This document shows, in pieces, positions 1-10,179 of a stretch of 64,000 bases of DNA. Position 1 is the first letter of the stretch. Every line of letters begins with the position of its first letter. Made by a program: the position numbers and the translations under genes. The notes under the pieces are model-generated. The model was not told where the DNA came from and did not search any database. It saw only the letters and a program-made list of their open reading frames with translations. The DNA comes from Streptomyces mangrovi (GTDB lineage Bacteria > Actinomycetota > Actinomycetes > Streptomycetales > Streptomycetaceae), in NCBI RefSeq assembly GCF_900114215.1, contig NZ_FOSG01000007.1:124001-188000 (forward strand), in the 5' to 3' direction.

Positions 1-809
1 AGCGTGGAGTACCTCAGCGCGTAGCGGGCGAGCTGGCCGTCGGCGCAGTCCAGCACGAACGAGGCGATCAGCAGCACCCCGGCCGCGACGAAGCCGCCGC
101 GGGTGCCGGTGGCCGCGCAGGCGGCGGCGATCAGCGCGGTGAGCAGCGAGGCGGTGGTCACCTGGTTGGGGGTCAGCCCGCGCCGGGCGCACCAGCGGGC
201 GAGGTGGCGGGAGTAGGGGCTGACGAGGAAGGTGGTGAAGAAGCCGTCGCGGGACTTCACCGCCGAGCGCAGCCGCACCCGCTCCTCGTCGACGGCCGCC
301 ACGGCCCGCTCGGCCTCGGCGCGCTCCGCGCCGTCGGCGGGTACGGCGGCGACGAGGACGCCCAGCTCGGGCCGGTGCACGGCCGGGCCCCGGCCGTCCT
401 CCTCCAGTGCGGCGGCCGCCCGGTCGGGCAGGACGGCGGGCTCGGGGGCGGCGGTGCGCGCCACGCCTCCCGACGCGGACGGCGCGGTCCGCGCGGACGG
501 TGCCGCGGCGGCGGACACGGCGGACACGGCGCGGGCCAGGGCGGCGCGCGCGGTGGGCTGGACGGCCAGCGCGCCGGGGATCGCGGCGGCGGGGAAACGC
601 GGGTCGGTCAGGGCCAGCCGCAGGCTGTGCGTGTGCCCGACGAAGCGAGGGTCGACGAGGGCGACGCGCTCACCGGCCGGGACGGCCGCCAGCGCCGCCT
701 CCACCCCGGCGGTGTCCTCCGCCACCCGCACGTCGAAACCCAGCGACCGCAGACCGCCCTCCAGGGGCGCCCCCGCGACCGGCGGACCGGTGAGAATGGC
801 GGTCGACAA
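1..809 (-). CDS. CDP-alcohol phosphatidyltransferase family protein (3' part outside window)
   Basis: This membrane enzyme family transfers an alcohol or polyol onto (or from) a CDP-activated partner. Only the first 269 residues are visible because the gene runs off the left edge. The last residues seen, DCADGQLARYALRYST, open the family signature DGx2AR(x8)Gx3Dx3D. About residues 205-250 are a hydrophobic lead-in (TPNQVTTASLLTALIAA), and residues 1-200 form a soluble Ala-rich N-terminal extension, as in the large streptomycete members of this family. I chose the TTG at 809 because AAGGAG ends 11 bases upstream; the GTG at 821 overlaps that ribosome site. The gene is divergent from galE. The substrate cannot be told from what is visible. 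Confidence 0.82.
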   Translation of the reverse strand, partial: MSTAILTGPPVAGAPLEGGLRSLGFDVRVAEDTAGVEAALAAVPAGERVALVDPRFVGHTHSLRLALTDPRFPAAAIPGALAVQPTARAALARAVSAVSAAAAPSARTAPSASGGVARTAAPEPAVLPDRAAAALEEDGRGPAVHRPELGVLVAAVPADGAERAEAERAVAAVDEERVRLRSAVKSRDGFFTTFLVSPYSRHLARWCARRGLTPNQVTTASLLTALIAAACAATGTRGGFVAAGVLLIASFVLDCADGQLARYALRYST

Positions 810-951
810 GAACGAACTCACTCCTTGAAAGCCGTACTGTCCGCGACGCGGTCCGTGAGCGAGCGGCATCCGGGCAGCGGTCACAGTGCGCCATCACCCG
901 TTCGGGGCAGGCAGCACGTGGCCAGAGGTTATCGGATAGGTGGAAGCGTCC

Positions 952-973
952 GTTCACCCCGCATTCACCGGGG
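952..973 (+). promoter_or_regulatory. Candidate PHO box (two direct repeat units)
   Basis: GTTCACCCCGC followed directly by ATTCACCGGGG gives two 11-base units of the form GTTCACCNNNN, the streptomycete PhoP direct-repeat pattern, with one mismatch in the second unit. It lies between the divergent phosphatidyltransferase and galE, about 140 bases from each start, so it could serve either promoter. This is pattern matching only; the binding protein is inferred. Confidence 0.4.
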
Positions 974-1086
974 GGAAGCGCCCCACCGTCACGAAAGGTG
1001 ACAGAACACCACGGACCGCGTTCCAGGGTCCTCGATCCCGGCGGCTCGCACAAGGAGCGTGTCCGCGACGGTCCGCGACCGGTGGT

Positions 1087-1092
1087 TAGGCT
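1087..1092 (+). promoter_or_regulatory. -10 hexamer of a probable leaderless galE promoter
   Basis: TAGGCT ends 6 bases before the galE ATG and no Shine-Dalgarno sequence is present, so transcription probably starts at or next to the start codon. A 9-base direct repeat, GTCCGCGAC, occupies the spacer and -35 region; no good TTGACA-like -35 is present. Confidence 0.45.
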
Positions 1093-1098
1093 GCGGCC

Positions 1099-2106
1099 AT
1101 GACGTGGCTGGTGACCGGAGGAGTCGGATACGTCGGCGCACATGTGGCGCGGGCGATGGCGGAGGCCGGCGAGGAGGTCGTCGTACTCGACGACCTCTCC
1201 AGCGGCCTGCCCGAGCGGCTGCCGCCCGGGGTGCCCCTGGTGCGCGGCTCGGTCGCCGACCGCGGGCTGCTCGACCGCACGATCGCCGGGCACGGGGTCA
1301 CGGGCGTGGTGCATCTGGCGGCGAAGAAGCAGGTGGGCGAGTCGGTGGAGCATCCGCTGACGTACTACCGGGAGAACCTGTACGGGCTCACGGTGCTGCT
1401 GGAGGCCGTGGTGGCCGCCGGGGTGCGGCGCTTCGTGTTCTCCTCCTCCGCCGCCGTCTACGGCATGCCCGACGTGGACACGGTCACCGAGGACACCCCC
1501 TGCGTCCCGATGAACCCCTACGGCGAGACAAAGCTGGCGGGCGAGTGGCTGGTGCGCGCCGCCGGGCGGGCGCACGGGCTGTCCACCGCCTGCCTGCGCT
1601 ACTTCAACGTGGCGGGGGCCGCGCGGCCGGAGCTGTCGGACGTCGGCGTGTCCAACGTCATCCCGATGTTCTTCGACGCCCTCACCCGCGGTGAGGCCCC
1701 GCGGATCTTCGGCGACGACTACCCCACCCCCGACGGCACCTGCGTGCGCGACTACATCCACGTCGCCGACCTGGCCGAGGCGCATCTGGCCGCAGCCCGC
1801 CGGCTGGCCGGGCTCCCGGCCGGCGAGGACCTGACGGTCAACGTGGGCACCGGCGAGGGCGTGTCGGTGCGGGAGCTGGCCGGTCTCGTCGCCGAGACCA
1901 CCGGCATCCGCGAGCCCGCCCCGGTGGTCGCCCCGCGCCGCCCCGGGGACCCCGCGCGGGTGGTGGCCTCGGCCGGGCGGATCGGCGTGGAGCTGGGCTG
2001 GGCGCCCCGGTACGGGGTACGCGAGATGGTGGCCTCGGCCTGGGCGGGCTGGCGCCCGCGCGGCGCCGACGGCCTCCAGCGGGAAGGGGCCGCGTTCCCC
2101 GAGTGA
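1099..2106 (+). CDS. galE: UDP-glucose 4-epimerase
   Basis: Interconverts UDP-glucose and UDP-galactose (Leloir pathway and cell-surface sugar supply) in the cytoplasm using bound NAD. The 335 residues match the usual GalE length. The Rossmann motif GGVGYVG sits at residues 7-13, the catalytic Ser in SSSAAVYG at about 117, and the YxxxK pair at Y141 and K145 (NPYGETK). The NVAGA motif that follows is typical of GalE rather than of dehydratases. The start is set by the -10 hexamer just upstream (leaderless). It stands alone, divergent from the CDP-alcohol phosphatidyltransferase. A relaxed substrate range (GlcNAc or GalNAc) cannot be excluded. Confidence 0.92.
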   Translation: MTWLVTGGVGYVGAHVARAMAEAGEEVVVLDDLSSGLPERLPPGVPLVRGSVADRGLLDRTIAGHGVTGVVHLAAKKQVGESVEHPLTYYRENLYGLTVLLEAVVAAGVRRFVFSSSAAVYGMPDVDTVTEDTPCVPMNPYGETKLAGEWLVRAAGRAHGLSTACLRYFNVAGAARPELSDVGVSNVIPMFFDALTRGEAPRIFGDDYPTPDGTCVRDYIHVADLAEAHLAAARRLAGLPAGEDLTVNVGTGEGVSVRELAGLVAETTGIREPAPVVAPRRPGDPARVVASAGRIGVELGWAPRYGVREMVASAWAGWRPRGADGLQREGAAFPE

Positions 2107-2283
2107 TCCGGGCCGGTCCTCCGAACGGGCGGACGCCATCCGCCAGGTGAATGGAAAGCGCAGGTCAGAGGGGATGACAACGGTGTTCAGTGCCGCGTTG
2201 CCCCATACCCCCCACCCGTAGTTCACTGGGATCGTCCGCACCGGTCGCAGGCGGCACCGGCCGCCATACGGGAGGCATCATCC

Positions 2284-3222
2284 ATGGGCGCAGGGCACAA
2301 CCACGGCGGGCCGCGGCCGGCCGGGCCGGGTACGGCGGGAGCCGCGTACCGGGGGCGGCTGCGCGCGGCCCTGGCCATCGCGGTCGTCCTGCTGCTCGCC
2401 GAGCTCGCGGGCGCCGCGCTGACCGGTTCGCTGGCGCTGCTGGCGGACGCCGGCCATGTGGCCACCGACGCGGTCGGCATCGGGATGGCGCTGCTGGCGA
2501 TCCACGTCGCCAACCGGCCCGGCAGCGAGCGGCGCACCTTCGGTCTCGCCCGCGCCGAGATCCTCGCCGCGCTGCTCAACGCCCTGCTGCTGCTCGGGGT
2601 GGGCGGCTACATCCTGGTGGAGGCCGTCGAGCGGCTGCGCCACCCCGAGGAGGTGCCCGGGGGGCTGACGGTCCTGTTCGGCGTCGTCGGCCTGGCCCTC
2701 AACGGCCTGTCCCTGGCCCTGCTGATGCGCGGGCAGCGCGAGAGCCTGAACGTGCGGGGCGCCTTCCTGGAGGTGGCGGCGGACGCCCTGGGTTCGGTGG
2801 CGGTGATCGCCGCCGCGCTGGTGATCATGCTCACCGGCTGGCGGCAGGCCGACCCCGTCGCCTCGCTGCTGATCGCGGTGCTGATCGTGCCGCGGACGGT
2901 ACGGCTGGCGCGCGAGGCGATCGACGTCCTGCTGGAGGCCGCGCCCCGGCATGTGGACATGGCCGGGGTGCGGGCGCACATCCTGGGCGTGCCCGGGGTG
3001 GAGGAGCTGCACGACCTGCACGTGTGGACCATCACCTCCGGGATGCCGGTGCTCTCCGCGCACGTGGTGGTCGGCCGGGAGGCGCTGGAGGCCGAGGGGG
3101 GTCACGACAGGATCCTGCGGGACCTCCACAACTGCCTGGGCCGGCACTTCGACGTCGAGCACTGCACCTTCCAGCTGGAGCCGCACGGGCACGCGGCGCG
3201 CGAGGGACGGCTGTGCCACTGA
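2284..3222 (+). CDS. Cation diffusion facilitator (CzcD/ZitB-type metal exporter)
   Basis: A proton-coupled exporter of divalent metals such as Zn2+ in the cytoplasmic membrane. The 312 residues hold six predicted TM helices from about residue 28 to 205 and a soluble C-terminal domain ending in HxxxxxCxF (HFDVEHCTFQLE). TM2 carries LADAGHVATD, the usual D/H metal-site motif. In TM5 the expected HxxxD reads EVAAD, so a Glu replaces the His. A short His-containing head (GHNHGG) precedes TM1. The ATG at 2284 follows GGGAGG at a good distance. It is a single gene between galE and idi. Metal specificity is inferred only at family level. Confidence 0.9.
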   Translation: MGAGHNHGGPRPAGPGTAGAAYRGRLRAALAIAVVLLLAELAGAALTGSLALLADAGHVATDAVGIGMALLAIHVANRPGSERRTFGLARAEILAALLNALLLLGVGGYILVEAVERLRHPEEVPGGLTVLFGVVGLALNGLSLALLMRGQRESLNVRGAFLEVAADALGSVAVIAAALVIMLTGWRQADPVASLLIAVLIVPRTVRLAREAIDVLLEAAPRHVDMAGVRAHILGVPGVEELHDLHVWTITSGMPVLSAHVVVGREALEAEGGHDRILRDLHNCLGRHFDVEHCTFQLEPHGHAAREGRLCH

Positions 3223-3378
3223 CGCTCCCCGCCGCACCCGCACCGGCACCCGCCGGCTCCGCGGGGCCCACGCACGGTCCGCCCGGCGAGCGGCCCCCGT
3301 CCGTGTACGGCACACTGGAGCGGACAGTCGGAACATAGGAGAAACGCCGTTCCGACACATGCACGGTGAAGGGCGGAC

Positions 3379-3939
3379 ATGACCAACGGCACGGCGGACC
3401 CGATCATGCTCGAACTGGTCGACGAGGACGGCAGGACGATCGGGATCGCGGAGAAGCTCTCCGCCCACCAGGCCCCGGGCCGACTGCACCGGGCCTTCTC
3501 CGTCTTCCTCTTCGACGACATGGGCCGGCTGCTGCTCCAGCGCAGGGCGCTGGGCAAGTACCACTCCCCCGGAGTGTGGTCCAACACCTGCTGCGGCCAC
3601 CCCTACCCCGGCGAACGGCCCTTCGCCGCCGCCGCGCGGCGGGTCGGCGAGGAGCTGGGCGTGGCCCCCCGGCTGATGCGGGAGGCGGGAACGGTGCGCT
3701 ACAACCACCCGGACCCGGCCTCCGGCCTGGTCGAGCAGGAGTACAACCACCTCTTCGCGGGGCTGGTGCGGGACACGCCCCGGCCGGATCCGGAAGAGAT
3801 CGCCGAGACGGCGTTCGTGACGCCCGAGGAGCTGCTCAAGCGGCACGAGGCGGAGCCGTTCTCGGCCTGGTTCATGACGGTGCTGGACGCGGCGCGGGGC
3901 GGCATCCGCGAGGTGACCGGGGTCTCGGCCGGCTGGTGA
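3379..3939 (+). CDS. idi: Isopentenyl-diphosphate delta-isomerase, type I
   Basis: Isomerises isopentenyl diphosphate to dimethylallyl diphosphate, feeding isoprenoid synthesis (quinones, carotenoids, hopanoids, undecaprenyl carriers). The 186 residues fit the type I Nudix-fold enzyme. Visible active-site elements are TCCGHP (catalytic Cys about 72, metal-binding His 74) and VEQEYNH (catalytic Glu about 121), plus the metal-binding HRAFSVFLF segment near residue 37. The ATG follows a GGGCGG-type ribosome site. It is monocistronic here; no isoprenoid cluster lies next to it. Confidence 0.95.
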   Translation: MTNGTADPIMLELVDEDGRTIGIAEKLSAHQAPGRLHRAFSVFLFDDMGRLLLQRRALGKYHSPGVWSNTCCGHPYPGERPFAAAARRVGEELGVAPRLMREAGTVRYNHPDPASGLVEQEYNHLFAGLVRDTPRPDPEEIAETAFVTPEELLKRHEAEPFSAWFMTVLDAARGGIREVTGVSAGW

Positions 3940-4049
3940 GGCGCGCGGCGCTCGGCGCGACGGTCGTGCTCACCGCGACGGCGGCAGGGGGGCCAGCGGC
4001 AGGACGACCCGGCGACCCGGTGAGCGGGGGACACCGCCCTCGCGTACCC

Positions 4050-4430
4050 GGACCACGGACACGATCCGCCGGCGCTGGACACGGCAGGAACGCGGTGGAC
4101 CAGAACGCCCAAGACCGTTCGGGGCGCTCGGCTGAGCACGCGCAACTCATACTCAGCCCCTGGGAACGGTGGCCGTCCTCGCCCCCCAGGCGTACCCGGC
4201 CGGCGTCGGGGGAGATCTCGACGCCGATCTCCGCGGAGAGCGGGGCCGAGTGCCGCACGGCGTTGGTGACCAGTTCGGACAGGATCAGCGGCAGGCCGTC
4301 CCTCAGCTCGTCGGCGACCGGGCCCCGCGCGGCGGAGCAGGTCCCGCACGGCGTGGCGCACCCGGGGCACGGAGGATTCGCGCCCCGGGACGGTGAAGCG
4401 CCAGGCGCCCTCGTACGGCCGACCGGCCTC
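4050..4430 (-). pseudogene. Frameshifted anti-sigma-type (RsbW-like) histidine-kinase-fold ATPase
   Basis: Read leftwards, one frame gives RPYEGAWRFTVPGRES then VRHAVRDLLRRAGP, and the next frame continues VADELRDGLPLILSELVTNA and VRHSAPLSAEIGVEISP. Together they make the N-terminal half of the streptomycete HATPase_c regulators, including the N-box (SELVTNAVRHS). Removing one G near 4318-4324 joins the two. Past about 4150 only a weak EDGH..QGL stretch is recognisable and the G boxes are not clear. No start codon was found in frame. It is probably a decayed gene, though a sequencing error could cause the frame change. It overlaps the promoter region of the crotonase gene. Confidence 0.5.
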
Positions 4431-4492
4431 GCGCGATCGTCTCTGCGGCCCCCGTCGCGGCCTCCGCGCCCCCTGCCGTTACGATCCGGCCC

Positions 4493-5287
4493 ATGTCCGC
4501 GCACACCCCGCCGGCCGGCGGTCCGGCCCTGCCGGTCTCCGTCCAGGACGGCGTCGCCACCCTCACCATCGACAACCCGGCCAAGCGCAACGCGATGACA
4601 CCGGACATGTGGCGGCGGATGCCCGCCGTACTGGAGCGGCTCGCCGCCGATCCCGCCGTACGGGCCCTGGTCCTCACCGGCGAGGGCGGCACCTTCTGCG
4701 CGGGCGCCGACATCTTTGCCCTGCGCGAGGGCGACGAGGAGTCCCGCCGCCTGGCGGTGACCGCCGAGGAGGCGCTGGCGGCCTTCCCTCGGCCCACGCT
4801 CGCGGCCGTGCGCGGGCACTGCGTGGGCGGCGGCTGCCAGCTCGCCGTCGCCTGTGACCTGCGCTTCGCCGCCGAGGGAGCCCTGTTCGGCATCACCCCG
4901 GCGAAGCTCGGCATCGTCTACGGCGCCTCCTCCACCCGGCGCCTGGTCCGTCTGGTCGGCCCGGCCACCGCCAAGTACCTGCTGTTCTCGGGTGAGTTGA
5001 TCGGCGCCGAGCGGGCCCTGCGCACCGGGCTGGTCGACGAGGTGCACCCGGAGGGCGAACTGGAGGAGCGGGTGGCGCAATTCGCGCGGCTGCTCGTCTC
5101 GCGCTCGCAGCTCACCCAGGCGGCCGCCAAGGAGTTCGCGAACGGCGCCGGGGCCGGCCCCGTGCCGCCGGAGCGGGCCGCGTACTGGGAGGAGCGCGCC
5201 CGGGAGAGCGGGGAGCGGGCCGAGGGCGTGGCCGCCTTCCTGGAACGGCGCCCTCCGGTCTTCACCTGGCCACTTACCGACGGGTAG
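4493..5287 (+). CDS. Enoyl-CoA hydratase/isomerase family protein
   Basis: A crotonase-fold enzyme acting on an acyl-CoA thioester. The 264 residues hold both oxyanion-hole segments: TFCAGAD at about 64-70 and GHCVGGG at about 104-110. The two catalytic Glu of classical hydratases are not in place: the loop reads GITPAKLGIVYGASSTRR where PExxLGxxPGxGGT is expected. So it is more likely an isomerase, hydrolase or other crotonase than a true enoyl-CoA hydratase. TACGAT ends 7 bases before the ATG, so the transcript is probably leaderless. The next gene starts 9 bases after the stop but has its own -10 hexamer. Confidence 0.88.
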   Translation: MSAHTPPAGGPALPVSVQDGVATLTIDNPAKRNAMTPDMWRRMPAVLERLAADPAVRALVLTGEGGTFCAGADIFALREGDEESRRLAVTAEEALAAFPRPTLAAVRGHCVGGGCQLAVACDLRFAAEGALFGITPAKLGIVYGASSTRRLVRLVGPATAKYLLFSGELIGAERALRTGLVDEVHPEGELEERVAQFARLLVSRSQLTQAAAKEFANGAGAGPVPPERAAYWEERARESGERAEGVAAFLERRPPVFTWPLTDG

Positions 5288-5296
5288 CGTGCGGGT

Positions 5297-6160
5297 ATGA
5301 CGTCCCTCCCCGCCAAAGCCGGACGGCGCTGCCACAATGCCGTCAACCCGCTGCACTCGGCTCTCTACTTCGCCCCCGACCTGGCCCGCGAGCTGGCCCC
5401 CTACGGCATCGAGGACCCCTCCGCGGTCTACTTCGCCGGCCGTGCCGCGGCGCTGGGCCGGGTCGGGCCCGGGGTCGTCACCGCGACCTTCCACAACTTC
5501 CACCACACCCTCGTCGCCCGCCATCTGCCGGCCGTGTGGGAGCTGGCCGCCCCCGAGACCGTGCTCGCCGCCCGGCTGCGCGCCGCCGACTCCATGCTGC
5601 GGCGCCTGCTGGGCGAGGAGGCGGTGGCGTCCGAGGAGATGGCCGAGGCCGCCGGGCTGGCGCTGCGCGCCGCCGAGGGGTGCGTCCGCCCGGGCCGCCC
5701 GCTGTACGCGGCGCTCGCCGACCTTCCCGTGCCCGAGGCACCGCACCTGGCGCTGTGGCACGGCGCCTCGCTGCTGCGCGAGCACCGCGGCGACGCCCAT
5801 GTCGCCGTCCTCCAGCACGCCGGGCTGGACCCGGTGGAGGCGCTGGTCAGCCACACCGCCAGCGGCCGCGGCATGAGCCCCAGGTGGGCGCTGGCCACCC
5901 GCGGCTGGGACCGCCGGGACTGGGAGGAGGCCCAGGAGCGGCTGCGCGGGCGCGGGCTGCTGGACGGCGACGGCGAGCTGACCGAGGCCGGCACCGCCCT
6001 GCGCAAGGGGCTGGAGGAGGAGACCGACCGGCTCGACGCCGCGCCGTACGAGCACCTGGGCGCGGCGGGCACCGAGCGGCTGACCGAGCTGTGCGGCGCC
6101 TTCACCGGCGCGGCCCTCACCTCGGGCGCCTTCCCCGCGGACCTGTTCGGCAAGGGCTGA
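5297..6160 (+). CDS. SCO6745 family protein
   Basis: A 287-residue soluble protein of the actinobacterial SCO6745 family, whose biochemical role is not known. Recognisable stretches are the front segment CHNAVNPLHSALYFAP (residues 12-27), FHNFHH (about 62-67), HLALWHGASLLREHRGD and the C-terminal YEHLG. The central part (SPRWALATRGWDRRDW, LLDGDGELTEAG) resembles a winged-helix unit, as annotated for this family. There are no membrane segments. TAGCGT ends 6 bases before the ATG, suggesting a leaderless transcript, although the crotonase stop lies only 9 bases upstream. Confidence 0.85.
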   Translation: MTSLPAKAGRRCHNAVNPLHSALYFAPDLARELAPYGIEDPSAVYFAGRAAALGRVGPGVVTATFHNFHHTLVARHLPAVWELAAPETVLAARLRAADSMLRRLLGEEAVASEEMAEAAGLALRAAEGCVRPGRPLYAALADLPVPEAPHLALWHGASLLREHRGDAHVAVLQHAGLDPVEALVSHTASGRGMSPRWALATRGWDRRDWEEAQERLRGRGLLDGDGELTEAGTALRKGLEEETDRLDAAPYEHLGAAGTERLTELCGAFTGAALTSGAFPADLFGKG

Positions 6161-6222
6161 GGGAATCCGAACGGAAGGGGCGAAACGGGTTTGCCCGGCG
6201 CGAAAGCGGCCACGCGATTGGC

Positions 6223-6348
6223 ATGTTCAAAGCCGTAGCAGACGCACTCCGTACCGTCGGCGGCGCCATCGCGACCGTGGTGACGCTGCCCTTCCGTCTA
6301 CTGGCCCGCCTCTTCGGCGGGGCTTCGCGCACCGGACGCCGCGTCTGA
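6223..6348 (+). CDS. LPFR motif small protein (41 residues)
   Basis: Encodes MFKAVADALRTVGGAIATVV followed by TLPFRLLARLFGGASRTG. It is a short amphipathic and hydrophobic helix followed by a basic tail, with the LPFR motif that names this family of small streptomycete proteins. It probably associates with the membrane; its function is unknown. No strong ribosome site precedes the ATG. It sits alone in the 266 bases between the SCO6745 gene and tex. Conserved family membership is the main reason to believe it is real. Confidence 0.7.
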   Translation: MFKAVADALRTVGGAIATVVTLPFRLLARLFGGASRTGRRV

Positions 6349-6426
6349 CCCTCCGCCTGTCGGTGCGGCCTGTAACAATGCGGGCTACCGGGGGAGCACC
6401 CAGCACCGAGTAAGGCGGAACGGATC

Positions 6427-8883
<2,457 letters not shown>

Positions 8884-8901
8884 CACCTGGACGACCCGGC
8901 C

Positions 8902-8938
8902 GGAGGCGGGGGCGGCGCACAGCGCCGCCCCCGCCTCC
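8902..8938. terminator. Strong hairpin terminator after tex
   Basis: A perfect 17-bp GC stem (arms 8902-8918 and 8922-8938) with loop ACA is followed by GCTGTTTT. It ends the tex transcript before the desaturase promoter region. Confidence 0.9.
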
Positions 8939-9057
8939 GCTGTTTTCCGCCCCGCGGCTCCCGGGGCTCCGGGGGCTCCGGGGCCTGCCCGCCCTCGGGC
9001 ACACACCGTCTCCCCCTGCTCACAGAAACGATATTGCCTTTTGCGGTCCCACCAACC

Positions 9058-9084
9058 TACGGTTTCGTAACCTACGCTATCGTA
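9058..9084. promoter_or_regulatory. Twin TACG-N4-CGTA operators of the desaturase gene
   Basis: Two palindromes, TACGGTTTCGTA (9058-9069) and TACGCTATCGTA (9073-9084), lie 15 bases apart centre to centre, 33 bases before the desaturase ATG. The second extends to ACCTACG/CGTAGGT. Their placement over the likely core promoter suggests repression by a dimeric regulator such as a TetR-type protein. No such regulator is adjacent. Confidence 0.55.
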
Positions 9085-9116
9085 GGTAGTGTTTCCCCCA
9101 TCCCCGTGGAGCCTTC

Positions 9117-10097
9117 ATGACCCTCGCCACCCCGTACGCCCCCGGATCGGAGCAGTGGACGGACGCCCGTCTGCTCTACGCCCTGGAAGAGGTGGTGGAG
9201 AAGGAACTCGACCGTCATCTGAAGGTCGCCAAGGACTGGATGCCGCACGAGTACGTCCCCTGGAGCGACGGCCGCGACTTCGACGGCCCGCTCGGCGGCG
9301 AGGCCTGGGAGCCGGAGCAGTCCAAGGTCACCGACATCGGCCGCATCGCCCTGGTGGTCAACCTGCTGACCGAGGACAACCTCCCCAGTTACCACCACGA
9401 GATCGCCACCCTCTTCGGCCGTGACGGCGCCTGGGGCACATGGGTGCACCGCTGGACCGCCGAGGAGGGGCGGCACGGCATCGTGATGCGCGACTACCTG
9501 CTGACCTCCCGCGCCGTGGACCCGGTGAAGCTGGAGGAGTTCCGGATGGCGCACATGTCGGAGGGCTTCGAGTCCGACAACCGGCACTCGATGCTCCACT
9601 CCGTGGCCTACGTCGCCTTCCAGGAGCTGGCCACCCGCATCTCCCACCGCAACACCGGCCACCAGTCCGGCGATCCGGTCTGCGACCGGATGCTCGCCCG
9701 CATCGCCACCGACGAGAACCTGCACATGGTCTTCTACCGCAACCTGCTGCGGGCGGCCTTCGAACTGGCCCCGGACCGGACGATGTCGGCGGTGCGCGAC
9801 GTGGTGGTGAACTTCCGGATGCCCGGCCACGGCATGCCCGGCTTCGAGCGGGCCGCCGCGCAGATGGCGATCGGCGGGGTCTACAACCTGCGCATCCACC
9901 ACGACGACGTGCTCCAGCCGGTGCTGCGCCATCTGAAGGTCATGGAGATCGGCGGGCTCGGCCCGGAGGGTCTCAAGGCCCAGGAGGAGCTGGGCCTGTA
10001 CCTGGACGGCCTGGACGGCGAGGCCCGCAAGCTCGACGAGCGCCTGGCCGCCCGCCGCGCCCGTATCGAGGCCCGCAAGGCTGCCGCCGCCTCCTGA
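9117..10097 (+). CDS. Acyl-ACP desaturase (soluble di-iron)
   Basis: Introduces a double bond into a fatty acyl chain carried on ACP, using a di-iron centre and O2, and so tunes membrane fluidity. The 326 residues show the full ligand set of the plant/mycobacterial DesA class: Glu86 (LLTEDNLP), Glu117 with His120 (EEGRH), Glu170 (FQELATRISH), and Glu200 with His203 (DENLH). The protein is soluble, with no membrane helices. The ATG follows a GGAGCC element. The two palindromic operators just upstream indicate single-gene regulation. The electron-donor proteins are not encoded nearby. Position specificity (delta-9 is usual) is inferred. Confidence 0.93.
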   Translation: MTLATPYAPGSEQWTDARLLYALEEVVEKELDRHLKVAKDWMPHEYVPWSDGRDFDGPLGGEAWEPEQSKVTDIGRIALVVNLLTEDNLPSYHHEIATLFGRDGAWGTWVHRWTAEEGRHGIVMRDYLLTSRAVDPVKLEEFRMAHMSEGFESDNRHSMLHSVAYVAFQELATRISHRNTGHQSGDPVCDRMLARIATDENLHMVFYRNLLRAAFELAPDRTMSAVRDVVVNFRMPGHGMPGFERAAAQMAIGGVYNLRIHHDDVLQPVLRHLKVMEIGGLGPEGLKAQEELGLYLDGLDGEARKLDERLAARRARIEARKAAAAS

Positions 10098-10127
10098 GCG
10101 GTTCCCTCCCCGTGACGGGCGGATGGT

Positions 10128-10157
10128 CCGGACGCGTCCCCGCGCGGGTGCGTCCGG
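10128..10157. terminator. Hairpin between convergent genes
   Basis: CCGGACGC (10128-10135) pairs with GCGTCCGG (10150-10157) around an inner self-complementary CCCGCGCGGG. It lies between the desaturase stop and the stop of the convergent minus-strand gene, so it could end both transcripts. Confidence 0.5.
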
Positions 10158-10179
10158 GCCGTTCCCGGTCCGGCCCGGA

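Noticed and set aside
3872..6055. A 727-codon minus-strand open frame
   Set aside because: Only its stretch near 4150-4320 resembles a protein (the broken ATPase); the rest is the shadow of the crotonase and SCO6745 genes.
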